Part shown: piece by piece, positions 52,031-61,332 of the stretch
How the letters are laid out: every line of letters starts with the position of its first letter
Position numbering within the stretch: position 1 is the first letter of the stretch
Assembly (NCBI RefSeq): GCF_013170825.1
Contig: NZ_CP033365.1
Location: forward strand, 6,026,001 to 6,090,000
Source of the DNA: Mesorhizobium sp. NZP2298
GTDB lineage: Bacteria; Pseudomonadota; Alphaproteobacteria; Rhizobiales; Rhizobiaceae
DNA: 64,000 nt
Direction of reading: 5' to 3'
The notes under the pieces: model-generated
What the model saw: only the letters and a program-made list of their open reading frames with translations
The model's database searches: none
Told to the model about the DNA's origin: nothing
Made by a program: the position numbers and the translations under genes

Positions 52031-52463
52031 GCCCCGAGCTTCGCAGGATCAAGCCGCTTGACGGCAGTGCTGCTTAACCTCCCGGACGGGTCGTAGTCGG
52101 CCCGATTGAGCGTCCTCTTCAGCAAGCCAGGCACGGTAGACTGTGTATATCTTTGTATCACGCTAAGATGAGCTTGATTGGAAAGTTTAGTTCCATCGTG
52201 TATGACGGGTTACGGCCCGATTGCTACTTCCGCCTAATCATCGTCGTCGTCACTACGATCGGAAGAGACAAATTGGACCGCCTGCTTTCTCTGCGATGCG
52301 CCGGGAGCTTGTCCAAGAGTTACGCTCGCTCTTGTCGTTATGACATCTAAGGCGGCGCTGCAGAACAGCAACAAACATTGGAAAATGACAACACGAGCGC
52401 GCGCCGCGCATTTGAACAGCTTTTCGAAACCGCAAAGAAAATCGATCACAGCTGATTTCCGCA
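52031..52463. other. Intergenic region without a supported gene
   Basis: About 430 bases with moderately AT-rich stretches around 52140-52200 and 52370-52460. Only weak short frames. Contains the upstream region of the ligase gene and leads into the DUF892 promoter. Confidence 0.4.
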
Positions 52464-52488
52464 GGAACCCGCCGCGACCATACAAGTT
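52464..52488 (+). promoter_or_regulatory. EcfG-type promoter of the DUF892 gene
   Basis: GGAAC (52464-52468), 16-base spacer, AGTT (52485-52488), 42 bases before the ATG. Confidence 0.55.
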
Positions 52489-52529
52489 GGATTAGCACCC
52501 GAAGGGGGTCAACCAAAGGAGATTGTCAG

Positions 52530-53060
52530 ATGGCACCCACGAAGAAAGCCAGTGCCGGCACCAAGGGCCTCGAGGATCTGTTCCTCGACGGTCTCAAGGA
52601 CATTTACTACGCCGAAAAGAAAATTCTCAAAGCCCTGCCGAAGATGGCCAAGGGTGCGGAGGACGCCGAGGTGTCCTCCGCCTTCGAAAAACATCTTGTC
52701 GAGACCGAGGGCCAGGTCGAGCGGCTTGAGCAGGTGTTCGATATCCTTGGCGTTGCCGCGCGCGGCAAGACCTGTCCTGCCATCGACGGCATCATCGAGG
52801 AGGGATCCGAGATCCTCCAGGAATACAAGGGCTCGACCTCGATCGACGCCGGCCTTGTCGCCGCCGCGCAGGCAGTCGAGCACTATGAGATCGCGCGCTA
52901 TGGCACGCTGATCGCTTGGGCCACATCGCTTGGCAAGAATGACATCGTCGAGCTGCTGAACGCAACACTTGAAGAGGAGAAGGCCACCGATGACGCCCTG
53001 ACCTCTCTGGGTGAGTCGGGCGTGAACGACAGAGCAGCCGAGCAGCAACAAGCGGCCTGA
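52530..53060 (+). CDS. Ferritin-like DUF892 (YciF/YciE-type) protein
   Basis: 176 residues, with AAAGGAG upstream. DLFLDGLKDIYYAEKKIL, FEKHLVETEGQVERLE, CPAIDGIIEEG and AVEHYEIARYGTL carry the Glu/His residues of a ferritin-like four-helix bundle. YciF-type proteins are stationary-phase or osmotic-stress proteins, often near general-stress genes. EcfG-type promoter upstream and a bidirectional terminator downstream. Confidence 0.85.
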   Translation: MAPTKKASAGTKGLEDLFLDGLKDIYYAEKKILKALPKMAKGAEDAEVSSAFEKHLVETEGQVERLEQVFDILGVAARGKTCPAIDGIIEEGSEILQEYKGSTSIDAGLVAAAQAVEHYEIARYGTLIAWATSLGKNDIVELLNATLEEEKATDDALTSLGESGVNDRAAEQQQAA

Positions 53061-53076
53061 GCCCAGACAGAAAAAG

Positions 53077-53106
53077 AAGGGCCATGGCGACATCGTCGTG
53101 GCCCTT
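53077..53106. terminator. Bidirectional terminator
   Basis: AAGGGCCA (53077-53084) pairs with TGGCCCTT (53099-53106), between the convergent DUF892 and cysteine-hydrolase genes. An A-run precedes it, so it is strongest for the minus strand. Confidence 0.55.
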
Positions 53107-53735
53107 ACCGTGCACGTAGGACACCGCTTGTCCAACGGTCTACAAGCTGCTCGGTGGTAGCTGTCTCAATATGCTGCCCGTATCGATTGCTGAAGAGCCC
53201 GATCATGGCATCATGGGCCTGATCAGAGGCGCTGCAGACCGCATCCTGGACCACAATGGTACGCAAGCCATAGTCCGCCGCGCCCAACACGGTCGAAAGC
53301 ACGCACATATCTGTTTCGCCGCCGGTGACGATAACGGTGTCACAGCGCCGCTGCGCCAGTAGAGTGCGAAGGTCCGAACCAAGCCATGGAGAATATACCG
53401 CTGTCTATAACTGGCGCAGGGGGCGTAAACGGTCGAAGTTCCGGCACCAAGTCCACCTGTCCCGGGCCAATGCGCTCAAGCGTCATGTCTGCCCATCGTT
53501 CATAATAGCGTTTCCAAGTACCCTGCCCGTCCCCGGGCCGCCTCGCCGGTATAAGCCGCGTGAAGACCAACCTTGACGGCTGCGTTGTGCACAGGTCTAC
53601 GATCCTGGGAAGCACACGTTCCATCCACGGCAACGACCACAGCGACGGCTCTCGGAACATCGCCTGCATGTCGACGCAGATATGCACTGCATTGCCGCCG
53701 ATGGGTTCCTCTCGCAACGTAGGGTCGGCGGCCAT
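53105..53735 (-). pseudogene. Isochorismatase-family cysteine hydrolase with a frameshift
   Basis: Starts MAADPTLREEPIGGNAVHIC with CVDMQAMF (the N-terminal catalytic Asp), reads to PAPVIDSGIF, then loses frame near 53393. In another frame PWLGSDLRTLLAQRRCDTVI, GGETDMCVLSTVLGAAD (nucleophilic Cys) continues to 53105. A 1-base insertion or 2-base deletion is enough. Without it the gene would be a normal ~200-residue hydrolase. Confidence 0.65.
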
Positions 53736-53736
53736 G

Positions 53737-53982
53737 TCAGCGCGACAGCGAAAATTGCGACGGGGATTGCTGCGCATCGAACGCAACACCCAAGCCGTGA
53801 GCCACGGCGCTTGCGGCGATCATGGCATCCAGTTCGCTTCTGGAAACCGGACAGGCTTTCATAACAGTCAGGACAGCCGCCGCTGCCTGCCTCATCGATA
53901 CAACATCGTGCCGCTTCTTGCGCACCTCGACGTACTGCTCGATAAGCATTTTGAGGCGACGCTCCTCTACCTCGTGTGACAT
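53737..53982 (-). CDS. Small helical protein upstream of the hydrolase
   Basis: 81 residues from ATG 53982 (MSHEVEERRLKMLIEQYVEV), with GGAGG 6 bases upstream; ATG 53988 is an alternative. Mostly helical, with RQAAAAVLTVMKACPVSRSE in the middle. The next gene (hydrolase) begins 1 base after its stop. Function unknown. Confidence 0.55.
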   Translation of the reverse strand: MSHEVEERRLKMLIEQYVEVRKKRHDVVSMRQAAAAVLTVMKACPVSRSELDAMIAASAVAHGLGVAFDAQQSPSQFSLSR

Positions 53983-54226
53983 CTTCATCCTCCATCTTTC
54001 CACCAGATCGAGCACCGCAACAGTGCCCCTGGTGGCACCCGGCTAGGATTTCAATCGCTGTTAATTTGCGGCTCTGATCCTTGTTCCCCCGCCCGGGCAC
54101 GAGGTGTCGCATTTCAACGATTTCACGGGAGTTGAACCAGCAACGAATTCGCCAACGGTTGGCAACGCGGGAGCGCTTAAACGGCGTTAAGTCGCCGAAA
54201 CATCGTGCCGATCCGTGCATCCCGGA

Positions 54227-54457
54227 TTAATCGTGATCTGCCAGGTCGCCGTCTTCGTCGTCGGCCTCGATCAGGTCTATTAGCGTTGCCACCCGTGTTC
54301 CCGGCAATGGTCGTCCCTGGCTCATCAGCGCCTCATCAGCAAAGGCCCAGGCCCACGCCTCTCTCAATTCCTCGAGCGAGGCACCGGACGCGATGATCTC
54401 CGTAATCGTAACGTCGTCGATCGATCCGAGGGCCGAGACGACGTCTTGGCGTGTCAT
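54227..54457 (-). CDS. Small conserved-looking hypothetical protein
   Basis: 76 residues (MTRQDVVSALGSIDDVTITE...), helical with an acidic tail (IEADDEDGDLADHD). ASLEELREAWAWAFADEALM recurs, as far as I remember, in rhizobial proteins of this size. No clear ribosome site. Stands alone. Confidence 0.55.
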   Translation of the reverse strand: MTRQDVVSALGSIDDVTITEIIASGASLEELREAWAWAFADEALMSQGRPLPGTRVATLIDLIEADDEDGDLADHD

Positions 54458-54828
54458 ACAGTGCAGGGGAGGTTCTGGCAGAAATTGCCGGTTCCTCTAG
54501 GGTCCCGCAACATCCAAGATCGCCGTTTCCGAAATACGAGCTGCGATAAGCCAGGTGCGAAGTCCTCAACTTAGATTAGGCGACAGCTTCAAGGGTCTAC
54601 CGAGCGGCAATGGTCAGATCGCGGCGTAAGAGTCGTCGTTGAGGTGCCAAACGTCACCAGCGAGACATAGCAAACGTGGCGTTTGCCCGGTGGGATCTGG
54701 CTGTTGAAGAACGGAGCAGCTTGGATTTAATGATCGGCAAAACTGGCGCGACGTAGCCGATGCGTTGGCTTCGGCTGCTGGAGTGCCCGGCATAGTGCTC
54801 TTCATTGAAACGCTTGAGAATGATCGGC
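54458..54828. other. Region without a supported gene
   Basis: About 370 bases between two minus-strand genes. Short frames only, none with a ribosome site or familiar product. Confidence 0.35.
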
Positions 54829-55296
54829 TCAATTTTTTGAACGAGGCGGTTGGTCCAGTTCGGCCGAGGCGTGTTGCAATTCGGAAAAATCGACGGAGGC
54901 GACGATGTCACCGCTACGGTCTCGCGCCCTGACGGCCCATCCCACCGGTGCGTCCCCGCGAGACAGGGCGTCTTTCCACAAATCCTCGGCTGATCGCTTG
55001 CATTCATCGCGCACCGCGTCCAGACTGGGAAAGACCAGGCCAGCCACCTCACGGATTTCCCCATCGTCATGATACTCAAGCCGATACTCGTCCCCGGCGT
55101 CGGGTATCAGCTGCTTGCGAGCGCTCTCTTCGTCGACACTAAATTTGGCGGCGTGCAAAAGCATAATCTTGGATTTCTCGATCAGCTCTTCAGGAGATAG
55201 GGCTGCCTGTTGCGCAACGGTAACCAGTATGTTGTCACCCCCCTCGCCGCGGAACTCCACAACGTTGTTGGCAACGCGGACTTCCAGAACTTCCAT
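54829..55296 (-). CDS. DUF6894-type small protein with N-terminal extension
   Basis: 155 residues from ATG 55296 (MEVLEVRVANNVVEFRGEGG), AAGGA 9 bases upstream. The second half (YHDDGEIREVAGLVFPSLDA, RSAEDLWKDALS, ASVDFSELQ) matches the style of DUF6894 proteins of Rhizobiales. The N-terminal half is separate. It follows the decayed paralogue of the 47720 gene by 13 bases. Function unknown. Confidence 0.6.
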   Translation of the reverse strand: MEVLEVRVANNVVEFRGEGGDNILVTVAQQAALSPEELIEKSKIMLLHAAKFSVDEESARKQLIPDAGDEYRLEYHDDGEIREVAGLVFPSLDAVRDECKRSAEDLWKDALSRGDAPVGWAVRARDRSGDIVASVDFSELQHASAELDQPPRSKN

Positions 55297-55309
55297 GGCT
55301 ATGATTCCT

Positions 55310-55642
55310 TCACATCTGATCGTTGTAAGGTTGTTTGGTGATTCCGACCTGGCCAGCTCTGAAATTGGCGGCACGCCGGCCTCGAACTGACATGTGTTCG
55401 CCAGTTGCAAGTCGCAACGGGGAAGTAGATGGCATCGCGGTTAGCTGGTGACATATCCTCGTACAGGCGCTCATCGCCGGTGAAGGAGCCTTCCCGGTTC
55501 TCAACGCCTCGTCGATTTTCGTCGATGGTGAGGAGCCCTTTACGAACCAAGGCGTTGTGGGTCGCCGCGATCGCCATAAGAAGCCCCTCCAGCTGAAGAT
55601 TTGCGACGTCATCCAACGTGCTCCGCCACATGAATTCCAAGG
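55310..55642 (-). pseudogene. Decayed paralogue of the 47720-48028 gene
   Basis: DVANLQLEGLLMAIAATHNA, LVRKGLLTIDE, FTGDERLYEDMSPANRDAIY and a final KQPYNDQM parallel the intact protein (DMPLANRDAI, KEPYNDQR) but lie in two or three frames. At least two small indels are needed to explain it. Confidence 0.6.
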
Positions 55643-55858
55643 CGTCGTTTACCCGTCGGGTCTCCTTCGTGGAACTTTCCAAACGAGGCGAGGTTCCACA
55701 GCCAACATGCATTCCAAAAGCGCCGATAGGGCTTGTGCTGTTGGCGAACGCCGCATTTACCGATGTTCTAGAATGCCGCCACGCTCTGCGACACGCTGCA
55801 TTGCGGCAGCAAGTCCATTCTCGACCATCGAAAGCGAATGACAGGCCGGTGATCGAGA

Positions 55859-57013
55859 CTACGGTTTGATCACGACCTTGATGCAGCCATCCTTTTTGTC
55901 CCGGAAGGTCTTGTATGCCTCCGGTCCTTGTTCCAGCCCAATGCGGTGGGTAACAAGAAAGGACGGGTCGATCTCGCCGTCCTCGATGAGTTTCAGCAAC
56001 GGTTCCAAGTAGCGCTGGACGTGTGTTTGGCCCGTTTTCATTGTCAACCCTTTGCCCACGAACAATCCCATCGGTATGGTGACGCTCCCAACGAACACTC
56101 CCGGCAACGAGACAGTGCCGCCGGGGCGGCAGGCCATCAGCGCCTGTTGCAGCGCATAAGGTCTCTCCATTGCTGTAAGGTCCGTCTGCAAGGTCTCTAT
56201 GACGCCACCGGGTCCATGGCTTTCCATGCCGACCGCTTCGATGACAGAGTCGGGGCCTTTACCATCCGTCATAGCCAGGATGTGCTTTTGCAAATCTTCA
56301 TCGTCATATCTCAGCGTCTCCGCCCCCGACGCTTGGGCAAGCGTCAGGCGTTCGGGGACGATGTCCAGCGCGATTACCCGGCCCGCGCCTAGGAGAAACG
56401 CTGACTTGATTGCGAACTGGCCGACCGGTCCGCAGCCAAAGACGAGCACAGTATCACCGGGTTGAATGTTGCAATTTTCCGCCGCCTGATAGCCTGTCGG
56501 AAAAATATCAGAAAGAAACAGGACCTGCTCGTCCGTCAGGCTATCTGGCACCTTTATAGGGCCGACGTCGGCATAAGGCACGCGCAGGAATTCTGCTTGG
56601 CCGCCAGCGAAGCCGCCGTACATGTGCGAATAGCCAAACAGGCCAGCAGTTGAATACCCCATCTGCTTGGCCTGCTTGTTGCCGGCTGGATTCGACCTCT
56701 CGCAGAGCGAAAACAGCTGCCCCTTGCACATCCGGCACTCGCCGCAGGCAATCGTGAACGGCACCACGACGCGCTCACCGATCTTGAACTTGGAGTGCCC
56801 CTTCCCGACCTCAACGACCTCGCCCATGGCTTCGTGCCCAAGCACATCATGGGCGTGCATTTCCGGAACAAATCCTCCCATCAGATGAAGGTCAGACCCG
56901 CAGATCGCACAAGCCGTAACCCTGATAATAATATCGCGATCGTCCGCTATGATCGGGTCATCCACCTGCTCGCAACGTATGTCACTTTTGCCGTGCCAGG
57001 TGAGCGCCTTCAT
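55859..57013 (-). CDS. Zinc-dependent alcohol dehydrogenase (MDR family)
   Basis: 384 residues from ATG 57013 with GGAGA 7 bases upstream; ATG 57019 is also in frame. [10 protein letters not shown] (catalytic-zinc Cys), [28 protein letters not shown] (structural zinc) and [20 protein letters not shown] (NAD-binding) define a medium-chain dehydrogenase. Its form resembles glutathione-independent formaldehyde dehydrogenase-like enzymes of stress islands. An EcfG-type promoter lies 31 bases upstream. Confidence 0.85.
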   Translation of the reverse strand: MKALTWHGKSDIRCEQVDDPIIADDRDIIIRVTACAICGSDLHLMGGFVPEMHAHDVLGHEAMGEVVEVGKGHSKFKIGERVVVPFTIACGECRMCKGQLFSLCERSNPAGNKQAKQMGYSTAGLFGYSHMYGGFAGGQAEFLRVPYADVGPIKVPDSLTDEQVLFLSDIFPTGYQAAENCNIQPGDTVLVFGCGPVGQFAIKSAFLLGAGRVIALDIVPERLTLAQASGAETLRYDDEDLQKHILAMTDGKGPDSVIEAVGMESHGPGGVIETLQTDLTAMERPYALQQALMACRPGGTVSLPGVFVGSVTIPMGLFVGKGLTMKTGQTHVQRYLEPLLKLIEDGEIDPSFLVTHRIGLEQGPEAYKTFRDKKDGCIKVVIKP

Positions 57014-57043
57014 CGTCATTCTCCTTTGGTTTGTGTGCCCGCT

Positions 57044-57068
57044 AACCTGCCGCTCGACAAAATGTTCC
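57044..57068 (-). promoter_or_regulatory. EcfG-type promoter of the dehydrogenase
   Basis: Minus strand GGAAC (57068-57064), 16-base spacer, GGTT (57047-57044). Confidence 0.55.
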
Positions 57069-57299
57069 TGATACAGCGCTTATGCTTCGGTTCGAATATC
57101 CACACCGCAACGACCTGTGAGAGCGACCGCTACGAACTTGGCCGGGTGTTGATTGGTGCACCGAGCAGACCGCTCACAGGCTCCATGACGACCATCGGGG
57201 CTCGTACGCGCGAATTCGCGCGGCCCAAACGATGTCGCCTGCTCAGTGCGTGAATGCCGGCAGCATCCCCAATCAATTTGAGCGCGTTCCCATCGTCTG

Positions 57300-57324
57300 G
57301 GAACAAACCCGCCGCAAGCAGGTT
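57300..57324 (+). promoter_or_regulatory. EcfG-type promoter of the DUF4142 operon
   Basis: GGAAC (57300-57304), 16-base spacer, GGTT (57321-57324), 34 bases before the ATG at 57358. Confidence 0.55.
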
Positions 57325-57357
57325 TGGATTCACCACTCTCAACTGAGGAATAATATC

Positions 57358-58098
57358 ATGAGAAACAGTCTTCTCCTGGCGTCGCTGTCGCTAGCGACGT
57401 CGATGGTATTTGCGTGGCCAGCACTCGCTGTCGAGACAGCCCAGGAGTTCGTCACCAAGGCCGCGATCGGCGGAATGTTCGAAGTCCAGTCAAGCAAGGC
57501 CGCCCAAGACAAGCTGCAGGATCAAGGTCTCAAGGACTTCTCCCAGAAGATGATTTCCGATCATGGGGCCGCCAACGCGAAGCTTGAGAGCATCGCCGGA
57601 GAACAGAAGTTGAAGGTGCCCACCGACCTCGATGCTGCACGCAAGAGCGATGTCGACAAGCTGCAGGCGGGTACGGCGCCAGTAGACGCGTCTTATCTCG
57701 AAATGCAGAAGGCGGCCCACGCGGATGCGGTCGGGCTGTTCGAGGCTTATGCCAAGGACGGCGACAACGCCGCACTTAAATCCTTCGCGGCCGATACGTT
57801 GCCTACACTCAGGATGCATCAGGATATGATTCAGAAGGTCGCAATAACGGCGCCTGCTTCTGACGGCACCACACCGGCAGTCAACAGCGGCGCCACCAAT
57901 CCGGCAGCTCCTGTTCCCGGTGCCAACAGCTTCACCGAGGCCCAGGCCAAGAGCGCGATCGAAAAGGCGGGTTATGCCGACGTCTCTGGCCTGAAGAAGG
58001 ACGACCAAGGCATCTGGCGCGGCACAGCAAGCAAGGACGGTAAGTCGACGCCGATCGCGCTCGACTACCAAGGCAACGTCGTTGCCGGCACCAAGTGA
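57358..58098 (+). CDS. Exported DUF4142 protein with C-terminal PepSY-like domain
   Basis: 246 residues from ATG 57358, GAGGA 9 bases upstream. Signal peptide MRNSLLLASLSLATSMVFAW, cleavage near PALA-VE. The DUF4142 domain (EFVTKAAIGGMFEVQSSKAA, HADAVGLFEAYAKDGDNAAL) is ferritin-like in fold. A Pro/Ala linker (TTPAVNSGATNPAAPVPG) leads to a small beta domain (GYADVSGLKKDDQGIWRG). Probably periplasmic; expressed from an EcfG-type promoter. Confidence 0.8.
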   Translation: MRNSLLLASLSLATSMVFAWPALAVETAQEFVTKAAIGGMFEVQSSKAAQDKLQDQGLKDFSQKMISDHGAANAKLESIAGEQKLKVPTDLDAARKSDVDKLQAGTAPVDASYLEMQKAAHADAVGLFEAYAKDGDNAALKSFAADTLPTLRMHQDMIQKVAITAPASDGTTPAVNSGATNPAAPVPGANSFTEAQAKSAIEKAGYADVSGLKKDDQGIWRGTASKDGKSTPIALDYQGNVVAGTK

Positions 58099-58120
58099 TT
58101 CAGAAAGCGAGGAGACTTAA

Positions 58121-58720
58121 ATGAAAACCGTAACAGGACTGTTTGACAATTACGACGATGCCAATGATGCAGTAGGCGAACTCGTAGCCACCGGCGTCCC
58201 GCGCGATGATATCAGCATTGTGGCCAACAACGCGACCGGCTGGCACAAGGAAGACGACGAGACCGAAGCTGCCGGGGATGCGGCTACGGGAGCTGGCGTG
58301 GGCGCCGTCATTGGCGGCGCCGGCGGCTTGGCAACAGGCCTCGGCCTGATGGCCATCCCCGGCGTGGGACCTGTCGTTGCAGCCGGATGGCTGGCTGCCG
58401 CTGCTGTCGGCGCGGTTGGCGGGGCAGTGGTTGGTGGTGCTGCTGGAGGCATCATCGGCGCCATGACGAACGCTGGCGTCCCTGAAAACGATGCGCATGT
58501 CTATGCCGAAGGCGTTCGCCGCGGCGGCACGATGGTCACGGCTAAGGTCGACGATAGACTTGCGCCGAATGCCGAACAAATCCTCAAGCAATATAATTCG
58601 GTCGACGTCGCAGGCCGACGCAGTGAATATGAGGCTGGAGGCTGGACCGGTTTCGACCCGAACGCCGACGTCTATACCGGAGACGACCTGCAGCAGGTTA
58701 GACGTGGACGCGATCTTTGA
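58121..58720 (+). CDS. General-stress-protein-17M-like protein with glycine-rich membrane segment
   Basis: 199 residues, 22 bases after the DUF4142 gene. VTGLFDNYDDANDAVGELVA resembles the ferredoxin-like domain of Bacillus YflT/Gsp17M. A central Gly/Ala-rich stretch (GAGVGAVIGGAGGLATGLGL onward) resembles glycine-zipper membrane insertion. GVRRGGTMVTAKVDDRLAPN is the second half of the domain. Probably an envelope-associated stress protein. Confidence 0.8.
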   Translation: MKTVTGLFDNYDDANDAVGELVATGVPRDDISIVANNATGWHKEDDETEAAGDAATGAGVGAVIGGAGGLATGLGLMAIPGVGPVVAAGWLAAAAVGAVGGAVVGGAAGGIIGAMTNAGVPENDAHVYAEGVRRGGTMVTAKVDDRLAPNAEQILKQYNSVDVAGRRSEYEAGGWTGFDPNADVYTGDDLQQVRRGRDL

Positions 58721-58866
58721 AGCGAAACTCGCAAGGCGGCCAAGGCCGCCTTGCTTCACCAATTCGGGATCAAGTCAGCATGAATTGGGTAACCCGCCAA
58801 ACTGATAGGTTGCAATAAATCGACTGAAGTGGCGTCGGGTACATCGCCTTTTTGTGGAGGATTGAA

Positions 58867-59058
58867 ATGGCTGATGATAGAAGCAAACGAGACTTTCGCG
58901 ACCGCGATCGCGTGTCCGCTGACGAGGACTATGAGGTCGAATATTTCGCCAGCAAGGCAGGGATCACTCCTCAGCAAGTGAGAGAACTCATCGCAAAGCA
59001 CGGCAACAATCGCGATAAACTGGAAAGGGAAGCACAGGCTCTGCGAGGCCGAGCTTGA
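58867..59058 (+). CDS. DUF3606 family protein
   Basis: 63 residues (MADDRSKRDFRDRDRVSADE...), GGAGG 6 bases upstream. Near twin of the 28515-28703 protein. Core ASKAGITPQQVRELIAKHGN. Follows the general-stress gene on the same strand. Small soluble helical protein; role unknown. Confidence 0.75.
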   Translation: MADDRSKRDFRDRDRVSADEDYEVEYFASKAGITPQQVRELIAKHGNNRDKLEREAQALRGRA

Positions 59059-59528
59059 GGTAGGTGTTCGAAGTGGTTGAGCCGGGTGCGCAATGCTATA
59101 TGGGTTCTGCCAACCGTATCGGTTGGCTTCTACCAGATCATTCGCAAGACCCGTCAAGCACGAGCATCTTCGCCCTCACGCCAAAAAAGATCGAAGACCA
59201 ACGCAAGAGCACAGGTCCGCAGCAGACAGCGCGGGCAATGTGCACACCGGCCCAACGGCGTGTCTTCCTGAAGCCCACTGGGTTAATGGCTTGCCTTGGA
59301 AGGATGACCAGGTGCATCCCTCCATTCTATCGTGATGGTGAGGTTCAGATGGTGTCGGCCCGCTTCATCACAAACGTTGAATTCGAACGTGCGTTTGGTG
59401 CCATGTGGATGTGATTCTCTTATGATCGCCGCGAGCGCTCACAGTCCTGCTTCACGCGCGTCATGCACGTCGACAAGGTGTCATGCTGTCCTGCGATCGC
59501 GGATCAAAAAAGCTGAGAGGTAGACCCG
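59059..59528. other. Region without a supported gene
   Basis: About 470 bases. The frames in it have no ribosome sites or recognised products. Possibly decayed sequence. Confidence 0.35.
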
Positions 59529-59720
59529 ATGGGTGAGGTTCGTCGGAGTGATGTCGAACGGATCGACCAGTTGGCGGAAAACGCGACCGCCCAATTTCTC
59601 CGCCGCTCGTCGCTCACGTATTTGGAATGTTGCATCGCGGTGATGCTTACCCATCTCGGTCATGAGGAGGTCGCGGCAATCCTCGAACGAGAAGCAAAAG
59701 ACCTCCGGGAGTTTGGTTGA
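59529..59720 (+). CDS. Small hypothetical protein
   Basis: 63 residues (MGEVRRSDVERIDQLAENAT...), AGAGG 8 bases upstream. Helical (LTYLECCIAVMLTHLGHEEV, ILEREAKDLREFG). The pattern is familiar from small rhizobial proteins but no family can be named. Confidence 0.5.
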   Translation: MGEVRRSDVERIDQLAENATAQFLRRSSLTYLECCIAVMLTHLGHEEVAAILEREAKDLREFG

Positions 59721-60317
59721 CGGCGCAGACGGAGGCGGGTTGGGCAACTCAATCGCGAGCGGAATCCAGTTCATCGCACAGCGTCGCATTCCAGCCTTGA
59801 TGGTCCATAAAGAACGACTTGTCGGACATGCCGTGCTTCGACGGGAATTCATCTAAACGGAAGGAGCGTGTACGCTCTTGTGATCGCCGATCCCGCATTG
59901 CTATTGACCTCGGTCGCCCAAGCAATTTCGCCTTGGTCGAAACCCGGCCCACGCATGCACTATACACTTTGCGGAGCGGACTTAAGGTAAGAAACCGCCA
60001 CCAAGGGGCGTGATTGCAGACCGGCCTTGACGCGTCTTGACAAGTGTCCAATTCACACAACAGACCGATCTTTGCTTCCGTAGACAGCAACCCGTCTTCG
60101 GCTATCTGTTGAGCCTTGGTCTCGGCGAACATCACCATATCGAAGAGTCCTCAAGTGGAGAGCAGCTGCAACGTCGATCGATGAAGGACGTTCCACGGCC
60201 TCTTCCGCAAACCGTTCTGACGGGTTGAAGGACATCACGACGCGCTCCCAGAGGGAACAAATCATCTCCCGGCAAATTCGTAGCAGGCATAGCTAAACCT
60301 TTAGCAAGGAGGAAACG
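59721..60317. other. Region without a supported gene
   Basis: About 600 bases. Minus-strand pieces (for example around 60060-60230) have coding-like composition in changing frames, suggesting a decayed gene, but no family is recognisable. Confidence 0.35.
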
Positions 60318-60503
60318 ATGGGGTTTTTCGGCAAGTATTTTTCAGGCCTCTTGGGCAAAAGAGAACAGCCAGAAAAGCGCAGCGGCGACATGCGCAAGAC
60401 GACCGGGGCTGGCCCCGCTCTGGCGGCCCACTCAAAGGATGCAAAGACTTCAGCTCCCAGCGGTCAAAATGCGAAGGCAGCGAGGAAGAATTCCGATGGG
60501 TGA
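60318..60503 (+). CDS. Small basic hypothetical protein
   Basis: 61 residues (MGFFGKYFSGLLGKREQPEK...), AAGGAGG 6 bases upstream. An amphipathic N-terminus precedes a Lys/Ala/Ser-rich disordered tail; it could associate with the membrane surface. Function unknown. Confidence 0.55.
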   Translation: MGFFGKYFSGLLGKREQPEKRSGDMRKTTGAGPALAAHSKDAKTSAPSGQNAKAARKNSDG

Positions 60504-60639
60504 TCTAGAAGGAACCCGGGAATATCTCCACCGGAGTGCCAGCGACCTGCTTCCCGGTCGGCTGGTTTCGTCCGGCGCGATTTGACGATACGTCGAGCGA
60601 GGTTCTCGTTGCGCTACGACCCAGCGGTTTAAAATTCAC

Positions 60640-61308
60640 ATGCGCGATATCCCGGCGCCCGGCGCGGTGGTCTTTGGTGACCTTGGCGAGGTCGAGCCCC
60701 TAAGCCGTAAATTTGGCGGCGATCGCGGCACACCACTCGACCGCTACTACATCGAGAGTTTCCTGCAGCGCCATGCGGAGGATATTCAAGGACGCGTCGC
60801 GGAGATCGGCGACGATGTCTACACGCGCCGTTTTGGCCGGGCACGAGTTGTAATTTCCGACATTATCGACTCGCCGGAGAGCACCAATCCTCACGCCACG
60901 ATGCGCATTGATCTCCAGAACGAGAATGCCGTGGAGGGCGGGCGCCTTGACTGCATCATCGTGACCCAGACTCTCCACATGATCTACGACGTGCGGGGTG
61001 CAATTTCTACGATCCATCGTGCCCTGGCATCAGGTGGCGTCGTGTTGGCGACAGTACCAGGCATCACCCCGATCGACGCGCATGACGGGCCAGAAAAGTG
61101 GTTCTGGGCCATGACACAGAGTGCTGCACGACGCCTGTTCGAGGAAAAGTTTGGGGCAGCCGGAGTGGAGGTAAAGCAATTCGGCAATGTGCTCGCAGCC
61201 ACAGCCTTTCTGCAAGGCCTCTCTTTCGAGGAGATCGACCGCGAAAGGCTCGACATTGTCGATCCCCTTTACCCTGTTATTACAGGGATCAAGGCTACCA
61301 AATCCTGA
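60640..61308 (+). CDS. SAM-dependent methyltransferase-like protein
   Basis: 222 residues. GRVAEIGDDVYTRRFGRARV replaces the usual glycine-rich SAM loop (motif I weak), followed by LDCIIVTQTLHMIYDVRGAI and LASGGVVLATVPG, typical of class I methyltransferase motifs II-IV in glycan clusters. The start codon at 60640 has no strong ribosome site. Convergent with the glycosyltransferase gene; likely modifies a sugar or lipid in the same pathway. Confidence 0.65.
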   Translation: MRDIPAPGAVVFGDLGEVEPLSRKFGGDRGTPLDRYYIESFLQRHAEDIQGRVAEIGDDVYTRRFGRARVVISDIIDSPESTNPHATMRIDLQNENAVEGGRLDCIIVTQTLHMIYDVRGAISTIHRALASGGVVLATVPGITPIDAHDGPEKWFWAMTQSAARRLFEEKFGAAGVEVKQFGNVLAATAFLQGLSFEEIDRERLDIVDPLYPVITGIKATKS

Positions 61309-61332
61309 CCCTGCTGTTCTCGTCGAAACAAT

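Noticed and set aside
52153..52350. 65-codon plus-strand ORF with a hydrophobic stretch
   Set aside because: No ribosome site and atypical composition; likely chance.
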